Source: Nonomuraea muscovyensis (GTDB lineage: Bacteria; Actinomycetota; Actinomycetes; Streptosporangiales; Streptosporangiaceae). From it: a stretch of DNA of 64,000 bases. The position numbers and the translations under genes are program-made. The stretch spans positions 885,300-949,299 of the forward strand of contig NZ_JACHJB010000004.1 of assembly GCF_014207745.1 (NCBI RefSeq), read 5' to 3'. Shown here one piece after another: positions 9,170 through 17,216 of this stretch. Position 1 is the stretch's first letter. Each line of letters begins with the position of its first letter. The notes beneath the pieces were generated by a model. It was not told where the DNA came from. It saw nothing but the letters and a program-made list of their open reading frames with translations, and ran no database searches.

Positions 9170-10351
9170 GTGTTCGGCAGGGTACATGAGTGGTCCAAGG
9201 GCCACGTCAAGCTGATGGACGCCCTGCGGGTGGCGCCGTTCGTCGGGCTCGTGGTGCTCACGGCCTGGCCGTACGCGGCGAACCCGGCGGCCGGGCCGCC
9301 GGGCATGCGGATCGGCCTGGCCGGCTACCTGGCGCTGTCGGCGGCCCTGCTGGCGCCGCTGCTGTGGCAGCGGCGGTGGCCGGTGGCCGCGTTCGCGGGC
9401 GTGGCGCTGGTGTGCTTCGGCCAGTGGCTGCTGGAGATCGACCTGGTGCCGGCCGATCTGGCGGTGCTGATGGCGCTCTGGTCCGTGGCGCGCACCCGCG
9501 CGTTCCCGTGGGCGCTCGCGGCGGGGCTGATCGCCGAGCTGGGAGTGTTCCTGGTCATCGTGCGCTGGGGCCAGGTGACGTTCAGCATGTTCTTCAGCGG
9601 CTCGATCTTCGTCGTGACGGTCTGGCTGACCGGCCTGTACGCCAGCACCCGCCGGCGCTACCTGGAGGGCCTGGAGGAGCGGGCCGAACGCGCCGAGCGC
9701 GAGCGCGACCAGCAGGCCAGGATGGCCGCCGCCGCCGAACGCACCCGGATCGCCAGGGAGCTGCACGACGTGGTCGCGCACAACGTCAGCGTGATCGTCG
9801 TCCAGGCCGACGGCGCGGGCTTCGCCATCGACCGCGACCCCGAGCAGGCCCGCCAGGCCGTCCGCGCCATCTCCAGGACCGGCCGGGAGGCGCTCGCCGA
9901 GATGCGCAGGCTGGTCGGCGTGCTGCGCGAGGGCGAGGCGGACGCCACCGACTACACCCCGCAGCCGGGCCTCGCGCAACTGGAGGAGCTCGTGCGCGGC
10001 GCGGGGGTGCCGGCCCGGCTGCGGGTGTCCGGCGCGGCGTGCGAGCTGCCGGAGGGGCAGCAGCTCGTCGTCTACCGGATCGTGCAGGAGGCGCTGACCA
10101 ACGCGCTCAAGCACGGCGGGCCGGGCGTGCGCGCGCTGGTCGAGCTGGTGTACGGCGGGCCCGACCTGGTGGTGCGGGTCACCGACGACGGCCGCGGGGC
10201 CGCGGCGCCGCGCAGCCCCGACGGGCACGGGCTGATCGGGATGAGGGAGCGGGTGGCCATGTACGGCGGCGCCGTGTCGGCCGAGCCGCGGCCGGGCGGC
10301 GGGTTCGAGGTGCTGGCCCGGCTGCCGGTGCCCGTGACGAGGGCGGCGTAG
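9170..10351 (+). CDS. NarL-type sensor histidine kinase
   Basis: A 393-residue membrane kinase of the HisKA_3 (DesK/LiaS-like) class. Residues 20-160 hold several hydrophobic segments with little between them, so the sensor is intramembrane rather than a large external domain. A coiled coil (EERAERAERERDQQARMAAAAERTR) leads to the phospho-acceptor His199 in ARELHDVVAHN. The HATPase domain has the N box (EALTNALKH) and the DDGRG and GHGLIGMRER glycine motifs. The response regulator follows after 31 bases and an ABC exporter after that, so it probably senses an envelope-active compound and controls the exporter. The ligand cannot be told. Confidence 0.93.
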   Translation: MFGRVHEWSKGHVKLMDALRVAPFVGLVVLTAWPYAANPAAGPPGMRIGLAGYLALSAALLAPLLWQRRWPVAAFAGVALVCFGQWLLEIDLVPADLAVLMALWSVARTRAFPWALAAGLIAELGVFLVIVRWGQVTFSMFFSGSIFVVTVWLTGLYASTRRRYLEGLEERAERAERERDQQARMAAAAERTRIARELHDVVAHNVSVIVVQADGAGFAIDRDPEQARQAVRAISRTGREALAEMRRLVGVLREGEADATDYTPQPGLAQLEELVRGAGVPARLRVSGAACELPEGQQLVVYRIVQEALTNALKHGGPGVRALVELVYGGPDLVVRVTDDGRGAAAPRSPDGHGLIGMRERVAMYGGAVSAEPRPGGGFEVLARLPVPVTRAA

Positions 10352-10382
10352 TGGCGGGGACGTCCGGAAGCGGAGGCGCGTG

Positions 10383-11033
10383 GTGATCCGGGTGATGCTG
10401 GTCGACGACCAGGAGTTGCTGCGGGCGGGGTTCCGGATGGTGCTGGGGGCCCAGCCCGACATCGAGGTGGTGGCCGAGGCCGGCGACGGCGAGCAGGCGC
10501 TGGAGACCCTGCGCGGCACCGAGGTGGACGTGGTCCTCATGGACGTGCGCATGCCGCGCATGGACGGCGTCGAGGCGACGGTCCGGATCCGCGGGCCCAG
10601 GGTGCTCATCCTGACCACGTTCGACCTGGACGAGTACGCCTTCGCCGCGGTCAAGGCGGGCGCGTCCGGCTTCCTGCTGAAGGACGTGCCGCCGGCCGAC
10701 CTGGTCAACGCCATCAGGACCGTGCACGCGGGCGACGCCGTCGTGGCGCCGCGGACGCTGCGGCGGATGCTCGACAGGTTCGCCGCGCACCTGCCCGCCG
10801 AGAACCTGCCGGACGCGGCGGAGTTGACGCCGCGCGAGCGCGAGGTGCTGCTGATGGTGGCGCGCGGGCTGTCCAACCTGGAGATCGCAGCCGGGCTGGA
10901 GGTCGCGGAGGGCACGGTGAAGACGCATCTGGGCCGGGTGCTGGCCAAACTGGGGCTGCGGGACCGGGCTCAGGTCGTGGCGTACGCGTACGAGGCGGGG
11001 CTGATCGTGCCGTTCCATCGGCCGAACGGCTGA
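10383..11033 (+). CDS. NarL/LuxR-type response regulator
   Basis: A 216-residue regulator partner of the upstream kinase. The receiver domain has the acidic pair in LVDDQ, phospho-Asp54 in VLMDVRMP, the T in LILTTF and the K in LLKDVPP. The C-terminal LuxR-type helix-turn-helix is LTPREREVLLMVARGLSNLEIA followed by VKTHLGRVLAKLGLRDRAQ. GGAGG at 10372-10376 lies six bases before the GTG at 10383, which I prefer to the adjacent GTG at 10380. The inverted repeat at 11056-11088 between this gene and the ABC genes may be its target. Confidence 0.94.
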   Translation: MIRVMLVDDQELLRAGFRMVLGAQPDIEVVAEAGDGEQALETLRGTEVDVVLMDVRMPRMDGVEATVRIRGPRVLILTTFDLDEYAFAAVKAGASGFLLKDVPPADLVNAIRTVHAGDAVVAPRTLRRMLDRFAAHLPAENLPDAAELTPREREVLLMVARGLSNLEIAAGLEVAEGTVKTHLGRVLAKLGLRDRAQVVAYAYEAGLIVPFHRPNG

Positions 11034-11055
11034 CCCCGGGTCATCTGGCGTCCTA

Positions 11056-11088
11056 CCCGAAGTCCCTCCTCAGGGCCCAGGGATCGGG
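11056..11088 (+). promoter_or_regulatory. Dyad between response regulator and ABC genes
   Basis: CCCGA (11056-11060) and TCCCT (11063-11067) are mirrored by AGGGA (11079-11083) and TCGGG (11084-11088). It lies upstream of TAGCGT (11102-11107), a TANNNT -10 candidate for the ABC operon. It could be the response-regulator operator or a terminator for the regulator gene. Confidence 0.4.
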
Positions 11089-11140
11089 CGAAAGCCGCCC
11101 CTAGCGTGGTTCGCGTTCCACAAGCACCCAAGGAGTGAAC

Positions 11141-11893
11141 GTGACCCTCACCGAGACGCGGCGCCATGCCCCTCCGGCCGTGGCGGCCAAGGGCCTGACC
11201 AAGGTGTACGGCCAGGGCGATGCCCGGGTCCACGCCCTGCGCGGAGTGGACGTGGCCTTCGCCACCGGCGCCTTCACCGCGATCATGGGTCCGTCGGGCT
11301 CGGGCAAGTCCACGCTGATGCACTGCCTGGCGGGGCTGGACACCGCGACGTCCGGCACCGTGCACATCGGCGACGTCGAGCTGACCGGGCTGGCCGACAA
11401 ACAGCTGACGCTGCTGCGCCGCGACCGGATCGGCTTCATCTTCCAGGCGTTCAACCTGCTGCCGACGCTCACCGCCGAGCAGAACATCCGCCTGCCGCTG
11501 GAGATCGCGGCCCGCCAGGCGGACCAGGTGCTGTTCGACCGGGTCATCGAGACGGTCGGCCTGAAGGACCGGCTCGGACACCGGCCCACCGAGCTGTCCG
11601 GTGGCCAGCAGCAGCGCGTGGCCGTGGCCAGGGCGCTCATCAGCAAGCCACAGGTGATCTTCGCGGACGAGCCGACGGGCAACCTCGACTCGCGCAGCGG
11701 CGCGGAGGTTCTGTCGTTCCTGCGCACGTCCGTGCGCGAACTCGGGCAGACGATCGTCATGGTGACGCACGACCCGATGGCGGCCGCGTACGCCGATCGG
11801 GTGGTGTTCCTGCACGACGGCGAGCTGGTGTCCGAGCTCGCCGCGCCCACCCCGCAGGGAGTGCTCGACACGCTGATGCGGCTGGAGGGCTGA
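11141..11893 (+). CDS. ABC transporter ATP-binding protein (MacB/LolD type)
   Basis: A 250-residue ATPase that powers the FtsX-type permease encoded next. It has the Walker A GPSGSGKST, Q-loop IFQAFNLLP, signature LSGGQQQRVAVARAL, Walker B VIFADEPTGNLD and H-loop VTHD, all intact. I choose the GTG at 11141, because AAGGAG lies five bases before it and the in-frame GTG at 11135 overlaps that site. The permease starts two bases after its stop. The pair follows a two-component system, the usual arrangement for exporters that confer resistance to cell-envelope antibiotics or peptides. Confidence 0.95.
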   Translation: MTLTETRRHAPPAVAAKGLTKVYGQGDARVHALRGVDVAFATGAFTAIMGPSGSGKSTLMHCLAGLDTATSGTVHIGDVELTGLADKQLTLLRRDRIGFIFQAFNLLPTLTAEQNIRLPLEIAARQADQVLFDRVIETVGLKDRLGHRPTELSGGQQQRVAVARALISKPQVIFADEPTGNLDSRSGAEVLSFLRTSVRELGQTIVMVTHDPMAAAYADRVVFLHDGELVSELAAPTPQGVLDTLMRLEG

Positions 11894-11894
11894 G

Positions 11895-14399
11895 GTGCTG
11901 AAGACGGCTCTCGCGGGTCTGCGCGCGCACACGCTGCGGCTGCTGCTGACCTCGCTCGCGATCACGCTCGGGGTGGGCTTCATCGCGGGCACGTTCGTGC
12001 TGACCGACACCATGAAGGCGGGGTTCGGGCAGCGGGTCACGGCCGAGGCCGACAAGGTCGCCGTGGCCGTGCTGCCGAAGCCGGGCCGGCCCGGCGCCGA
12101 GCCGGCCACGCTCCCGGCGAGCCTGCTGCAACGGCTGCGCGCGCTGCCCGGCGTGACCGACGCGCAGGGCCTGACACACGGGCAGGCGCCGCTGCTGGGC
12201 AAGGACGGCAAGGCGGCCGGTGACGTGCCGACCTCGGGCGTCTCCGTCGTCCCCGGCGCGCTGAACCGCACCACGATCGTCGCCGGCACCGGCCCCGGCT
12301 CCGACGACGCGGCCGCCGTGCTCGACGAGAACACCGCCAAGGCCCAGGGGTTCCAGGTCGGCGACACCATCACCGTGCTCGACCCCGAGGGCGGCAGGCA
12401 CCCGTTCAAGCTCGTCGGCCTGTTCGACCCCGGCGTGGACCAGAAGCTGGCCTACACCGGCGCCGTCGGGTTCACCCCGGCGACGGCTCAGCGGATGACC
12501 GGCACGAAGGGCTTCCACGAGATCGACCTGGCCGGCGCGGACCCGGCCCGGCTCAAGCAGGCCGTGGCGGCCGCCGTGGGCAAGGGGGCCGAGGTGCGGA
12601 CCGGCACCGAGCTGGCCGCCCTGCTGGCCGCCCAGGCCGGGGTCGAGATCGAGGCGCTGAGCCTCGGGCTGCTGATGTTCGGCCTGGTGGCCATGATGGT
12701 GGCCACGCTGGTGATCTACAACACGTTCAACATCCTCGTCGCGCAGCGTACGAAGGAGCTGGCGCTGCTGCGCTGCGTCGGCGCGACCCGCGGGCAGGTG
12801 TTCGGTTCGATCCTCATCGAGTCGGCGGTGGTCGGGCTGCTGTCGTCCGCGCTGGGCCTGCTCACCGGTTACGGCCTCGGTGTCGTCACCATGCTGGTCC
12901 TGGAGGCGTTCGACGCGCCGCTGCCGACCGGTGCCGGGGTGACGCTGTCGCCGGCGACGATCGTCATCGGGCTGGTGCTCGGCCTGGTGGTGACCGTGGG
13001 CGCGGCCCTGCTCCCGGCGCGGACCGCCACGCGGGTCGCCCCCGTCGCGGCGCTGCGCACGCAGGCGGAGGAGCAGACGTTCCGCACCGGCGCGCCGCGG
13101 GTGCTGTTCGCCGGGTTCTTCCTGCTGGCGGGTCTGGGCACGACCGGTGTGGGCGCGCTGGTGCTCGAACCCGGGCACCAGGTGTCGCTCTTCGTCGTCA
13201 TGGGCGGCGGCGCGCTGACCTTCCTGGGCGTGCTGATCCTCGGCCCGGTGCTGGTCAGACCGCTCAGCGCGCTGGTCGGGTGGGTGCCGCGCAGGCTGTT
13301 CGGGGTGCCCGGACGGCTCGCCGTGGACAACGCCGGCCGCAACCCCAACCGGGCGGCCACCACGACGGTGGCGCTGACCATCGGCGTGACGCTGATGACG
13401 CTCATCTCGGTGGTCACCGCCTCGACCCGGGTGACGCTGGACGCGAAGCTCGACGAGCAGTTCCCCATCGACTACCTGCTGGCCGACCAGACCCGTGAGG
13501 CCGTCGTGCCCCGGACGGTCGGCGAGTCGCTGCGGCAGCGGCCGGAGCTGCGCCAGATCGTCCAGATCCGCGGGACGACGGCCACGACAGGCTCCCGGCG
13601 GGTGGAGGTGGGCGCCTTCGAGGGGCCCTTCGAGCCCGAGGTGACGGCGGGCTCGCTGCGGGGCCTCCGACCCGGCGAGGTCGCGGTGCGCGCCTCCACG
13701 GCCGAGGAACTCGGCTGGCGGGTGGGCGGCACCGTCCCGGTGAAGACCAAGCGGGCCGGCACGGTGTCGCTGGCCGTGGTGGCGCTGGTGGGCGACGACT
13801 CGCCGCTGCCGTCGCTCACCGTGGCCCCGGCGCAGTTCGACCGCTACTTCGGGGCGCTGCCCGACTCCAGCGTGCTGGTCAACGTCAGGGACGGCGTCGC
13901 CCCCGAGCAGGCGCGCAAGCTGGTGGACGCGGCCGTCGCGGCCCACCCGACGGTCAAGGTGTCGAGCTCGACCGTGGTGCGGGGCGAGTTCGACGAGGCC
14001 CTGGACATGTTGTTGATGATCGTCACCGGGCTGCTGGGGCTCGCCGTCCTCATCTCGCTGCTCGGCATCGCCAACACGCTGTCGCTGTCGGTGCACGAGC
14101 GGACCCGGGAGTCGGCGCTGCTGCGGGCGCTCGGGCTGACCCGGCCGCAACTGCGCCGGACGCTGTCGGTGGAGGCGCTGGTGCTGGGGCTGATCGGCGC
14201 GCTGATCGGCGCGGTGCTCGGCCTGGTGTTCGGCTGGGCGGCGGTGCGCGCCATGATCGACGGGGCTCGCTACGCGGTGCCCGGCGGGCAGATCGCCCTG
14301 CTGGTGGCGATGTCGGGGCTGGCGGGTGTGCTCGCCGCGGTGCTGCCGGCGCGCCGCGCGGCGCGGGCGTCCATCGTCGGCTCGCTCGCCACCGGGTGA
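11895..14399 (+). CDS. ABC transporter permease, FtsX-like, two-repeat
   Basis: An 834-residue permease with the duplicated FtsX layout. An N-terminal membrane helix (residues 15-35) is followed by a MacB-like periplasmic domain to about residue 250, then three helices (GLLMFGLVAMMVATLVIYNTF to LVTVGAALLPART). The second half repeats this, with an external domain near 525-690 and three C-terminal helices. The ERTRESALLRALGLTRPQLRR motif is typical of the FtsX coupling region. It starts two bases after the ATPase stop. The substrate is unknown; neighbouring kinase and regulator suggest a stress- or antibiotic-induced efflux role. Confidence 0.93.
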   Translation: MLKTALAGLRAHTLRLLLTSLAITLGVGFIAGTFVLTDTMKAGFGQRVTAEADKVAVAVLPKPGRPGAEPATLPASLLQRLRALPGVTDAQGLTHGQAPLLGKDGKAAGDVPTSGVSVVPGALNRTTIVAGTGPGSDDAAAVLDENTAKAQGFQVGDTITVLDPEGGRHPFKLVGLFDPGVDQKLAYTGAVGFTPATAQRMTGTKGFHEIDLAGADPARLKQAVAAAVGKGAEVRTGTELAALLAAQAGVEIEALSLGLLMFGLVAMMVATLVIYNTFNILVAQRTKELALLRCVGATRGQVFGSILIESAVVGLLSSALGLLTGYGLGVVTMLVLEAFDAPLPTGAGVTLSPATIVIGLVLGLVVTVGAALLPARTATRVAPVAALRTQAEEQTFRTGAPRVLFAGFFLLAGLGTTGVGALVLEPGHQVSLFVVMGGGALTFLGVLILGPVLVRPLSALVGWVPRRLFGVPGRLAVDNAGRNPNRAATTTVALTIGVTLMTLISVVTASTRVTLDAKLDEQFPIDYLLADQTREAVVPRTVGESLRQRPELRQIVQIRGTTATTGSRRVEVGAFEGPFEPEVTAGSLRGLRPGEVAVRASTAEELGWRVGGTVPVKTKRAGTVSLAVVALVGDDSPLPSLTVAPAQFDRYFGALPDSSVLVNVRDGVAPEQARKLVDAAVAAHPTVKVSSSTVVRGEFDEALDMLLMIVTGLLGLAVLISLLGIANTLSLSVHERTRESALLRALGLTRPQLRRTLSVEALVLGLIGALIGAVLGLVFGWAAVRAMIDGARYAVPGGQIALLVAMSGLAGVLAAVLPARRAARASIVGSLATG

Positions 14400-14483
14400 C
14401 GCACCCAGGTGCGGGCCGGTCCGCGCGCCCGGACGCCGCCGGGTCGCCCCGGCTGTGCGTGACACCTGAGCCGTGGCCGGGGT

Positions 14484-14523
14484 GGGGCGCCCCCGGCCTG
14501 CGAGCCCTGACCGGGGGCGCCCC
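14484..14523 (+). terminator. Bidirectional hairpin between permease and immunity gene
   Basis: Arms 14484-14496 and 14511-14523 (GGGGCGCCCCCGG on the 5' side) are perfectly complementary over 13 bases with a 14-base loop. The flanking genes converge on it. Confidence 0.65.
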
Positions 14524-14558
14524 GGGAGAAGCGTACGGGCAATCCCGCCCCCGTGGTG

Positions 14559-14828
14559 TCAGCGGGGGGTCCGACCGGGCCACAACTCGGCGACGGTTTC
14601 CGGGTCGAGGAGGGGGCGGCACACGACCTCGCCCGTGACCTTGTCGATCACGATGCACCCGCCGCCCACAGTGCTCGGCAGGGTGGCCGGGTCGTCGGGC
14701 TCGGGCTCGCGGACCCAGGCCACGTACCCCTGGTGGAACTGGTGCAGCCCCACGGTCACCGGGTCGTCCACCGGCCGCATGCCGTTGTAGTACTCCTCCG
14801 CCACCGCCCTGGCCTGTTCGAGGTTCAC
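14559..14828 (-). CDS. Imm35/YrhB-like immunity protein
   Basis: An 89-residue protein starting at a GTG that overlaps the stop of the upstream toxin gene by four bases (GTGA). The pattern LEQARAVAEEYYNG at the N terminus and GGCIVIDKVTGEVV near the end resembles the Imm35/YrhB family of polymorphic-toxin immunity proteins. The tight overlap with a Tox-PL toxin gene is the normal toxin-immunity order. A longer frame runs upstream to 15509 but it overlaps the toxin and has no start support. It would bind and block the deamidase domain in the producing cell; specificity is inferred from position. Confidence 0.72.
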   Translation of the reverse strand: MNLEQARAVAEEYYNGMRPVDDPVTVGLHQFHQGYVAWVREPEPDDPATLPSTVGGGCIVIDKVTGEVVCRPLLDPETVAELWPGRTPR

Positions 14829-17077
14829 CGGGGTCGTCCCTCGCTGTCGATGATGATGCAGAACACGCCCGTCACCGTGGTGTAGGGCGGCTCCACCGCC
14901 ATGTGCCCGCGCTGGGCGTCGATCCAGATCACCTCGCCACCGGAGTTGACGGCGTTCCAGGCGTGCGCGCCGCCGCCGGGCCAGCGGACGAGGAGGACGG
15001 CCGCGGCGCCGTGCCCGGCGTCGAGCAGTCGCCGCGCCAGCATGGGGTAGGCGTGCCGCCCGTGGCCGGCGAACTGGAACCGCTGCCCGATCCACCGCTC
15101 GATCCGCGCCGTGCCGCCGGCCTCGCCGCCGAGCAGCGGCCTGCCGATCCGGTCGTACTCGGGCTGTCTCGGCGCGGCGGTGGCGGGCTCGCCGTGCCAG
15201 GTGGACAGCACGGCCAGCGCGCAGTCGGCTGCGTTGGCGGCCCGGAACGGGTCGTCCGCCGGTCCCCCACCGTTCACCAGCCGCACCCAGGTGCCGCGCG
15301 GGTCGGGGAAGCGGGTGCCGGGCGGCACGGCCTGCGCGAGGTCGCGCTCCGCCTGCCGGTCCGGCCGCGCCAGCCCGCCCGGCACACCGTACGGCCTGCA
15401 GTGCGCCAGTCGCGGCGGCCGGTGCGGCAGGTCGAACCAGGTCCGTGCCCCAGCGTCCCGTGCGACCCCCGACACCGCCCCCGACACCGCCCCCGACGCT
15501 GTACCCCACGATGCGCCCAGCGCCGGACCCGGTCCTGCGCCCAGCGTCACGCTCGATCCGGTGTCCGGTGGTGCGCCCGGTCCCATGTCCGGCGGTACGC
15601 CTGATCCCATGTCCGGCGGTACGCCCGGTCCCATGTCCGGCGGTACGCCCGGTCCCATGTCCGGCGGTACGCCCGGTCCCATGTCCGGCGGTACGCCCGG
15701 TCCGGTGTCCGGCGGTGCGCCAGACGGTGCGGGCGCCGTGTCCCTGGCCCCCTGGCGCGACGCCAGGCCGTCCTGGTGAGAGGCGGAGCGCGGTGTGCCG
15801 TCATGGGGCCGGGGCGCCGCCGGACCCGGCTCGGAAAGGCTGACGGGCGCGGACGGCACCGCCACCTCGTTCGCACCGAACATGCCCGGACCCGGCCATC
15901 CCGGCGCAGCCCCCTGGGAGACCTGCGGCACCGCCGACCTCATCTGCCCCGACCGCTCGGTACGCACCTGCGCGCCGTGCCCCGCCTGGGAACGCGCCTC
16001 GGCCTCGCGCACCCGAGACCGCGTCTCAGCGCTGTGCGCCGCCTGTGAGCGCATCTCGGTGCCGTCCGCCGCGTCGGGCCCGTACGCCGCGTGAGGCACC
16101 TCGTAGCCGAGTGCCTCAGGTGAGCGCGCCGCCAGGCCGCTCGCCGCGTGCGGGCGCGCTTCGAGATCGTGCGCCATCACCGGACCGCCGGGCTCGAACG
16201 TGTGGGAACCGCGGGAAGCGGGCGGCGGGGGCGACACGGAACCGCGGGAAGCGGGCGGCGGGGGCGACACAGAGCCGCGATAGGCGGGTGGTGTCACCGG
16301 AGCCGCCGCGGCCCGGGTGTCCGTCGTCCCGGGGCGCGGTTCACCCCACGACTCACCCCACGACTCACCTCGCGTCCCGGTCCGCGCCTCGCCCCATGAC
16401 GCGCCTCGTGTCTCACCCCATGACCCACCTGGTGTCTCACCCAGCGTCCCGGTCCGCGCCTCGCCCCATGACCCGCCTCGTGTCTCACCCCATGACCCAC
16501 CTGGTGTCTCACCCGGCGGCTCGCCTCGTGCCTCGTCCCAGGGCGCGACCGGCCGGGCGCGGGTCTCGTCCCGCGCCTGCGCCTGTACGGGAGACGTGTC
16601 GCCGGGGAAGGCCGCCGGCCCGGACGGCACGCCGCCCCACGTCCTCGGCGTGGTGGGCGTCTCGCCGCGGCGAGCCTGCGCATCGGAGGGCGCCCCGTTC
16701 CGTGTGGCCGGAGCCGTCTCCCCCTGGCCGGTCGTCGCGCCGGAAGGGGTGCCGTCCCAGGGAGGCGGCCCGGAAGGCGGCCCGGAAGACGGATCGTCCC
16801 GGGGTGGCGCGGCTGCGAGAAGTGGTGCGGCCGCGAGGTGCGACTCCGGGGGTGTTTCGGCCCGCGGAGGGGCAGGAGGCTCCTGGGTCCGGGGAGGGTC
16901 CGCGACGGCGGCGTCCGCTCCGGACGGGGCCGCCGGTGGCGGGGCGGGGCGGGCGTCGGGCGGATCGGGTTCGGCGGCGCGCTCGTAGTCGCGCCAGCGC
17001 ACGCCGTCACCGACCACAGGGTTGTAGTCCCCCTCGAGAAGGACCCGCCGGACGCCGGGCTTGCGGTCACGTGTCAC
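14825..17077 (-). CDS. Polymorphic toxin with C-terminal Tox-PL glutamine deamidase domain
   Basis: A 750-residue protein. Residues 1-540 are low-complexity, rich in Pro, Gly and charged residues, with tandem units (PPDMGPGV about seven times, a 24-residue WGE repeat twice, SPPPPASRG twice). The last 200 residues form a papain-fold Tox-PL domain: Cys619 in NAADCALAVL, His705 in GAHAWNAV, Asp720 in WIDAQRG, a full catalytic triad. Such domains deamidate glutamines in target proteins. I start at the GTG at 17077, six bases after AGGAGG, not at 17182. There is no signal peptide; delivery route is unknown. The immunity gene follows with a four-base overlap. Confidence 0.82.
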   Translation of the reverse strand: MTRDRKPGVRRVLLEGDYNPVVGDGVRWRDYERAAEPDPPDARPAPPPAAPSGADAAVADPPRTQEPPAPPRAETPPESHLAAAPLLAAAPPRDDPSSGPPSGPPPWDGTPSGATTGQGETAPATRNGAPSDAQARRGETPTTPRTWGGVPSGPAAFPGDTSPVQAQARDETRARPVAPWDEARGEPPGETPGGSWGETRGGSWGEARTGTLGETPGGSWGETRGASWGEARTGTRGESWGESWGEPRPGTTDTRAAAAPVTPPAYRGSVSPPPPASRGSVSPPPPASRGSHTFEPGGPVMAHDLEARPHAASGLAARSPEALGYEVPHAAYGPDAADGTEMRSQAAHSAETRSRVREAEARSQAGHGAQVRTERSGQMRSAVPQVSQGAAPGWPGPGMFGANEVAVPSAPVSLSEPGPAAPRPHDGTPRSASHQDGLASRQGARDTAPAPSGAPPDTGPGVPPDMGPGVPPDMGPGVPPDMGPGVPPDMGSGVPPDMGPGAPPDTGSSVTLGAGPGPALGASWGTASGAVSGAVSGVARDAGARTWFDLPHRPPRLAHCRPYGVPGGLARPDRQAERDLAQAVPPGTRFPDPRGTWVRLVNGGGPADDPFRAANAADCALAVLSTWHGEPATAAPRQPEYDRIGRPLLGGEAGGTARIERWIGQRFQFAGHGRHAYPMLARRLLDAGHGAAAVLLVRWPGGGAHAWNAVNSGGEVIWIDAQRGHMAVEPPYTTVTGVFCIIIDSEGRPR
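15554..15721 (-). repeat. Seven in-frame 24-bp tandem units in the toxin gene
   Basis: Seven consecutive 24-base units encode PPDMGPGV-type octapeptides. The five central units differ at only a few bases, a sign of recent slippage or unequal exchange. Confidence 0.9.
16373..16516 (-). repeat. Two 72-bp tandem copies in the toxin gene
   Basis: Copies at 16373-16444 and 16445-16516 are nearly identical and encode a 24-residue unit with several WGE motifs. Partial WGE copies continue on either side (about 16335-16535). Confidence 0.85.
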
Positions 17078-17216
17078 GTGCTGCCTCCTGTCCTGCTCGA
17101 CGACCGATCGTAGGGCCGCGTGCCCGTGCCAGGAGGGAGAGTCGGGAACTTTCGCGTCGCCGTCCACCGGCCGTACCAGCACAAACGCGGAGAACCATCC
17201 CGCGGGGGGCGACCCG

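Noticed and set aside
10970..12409. Long minus-strand frame opposite the ABC genes
   Set aside because: It is the reverse frame of the ABC ATPase and permease, with no domain and no start support.
14559..15509. Long version of the immunity gene
   Set aside because: The frame upstream of 14828 overlaps the Tox-PL toxin; the GTG that overlaps the toxin stop gives the natural toxin-immunity arrangement.
15554..15721. CRISPR array
   Set aside because: The units are contiguous without spacers, in frame and encode octapeptides.
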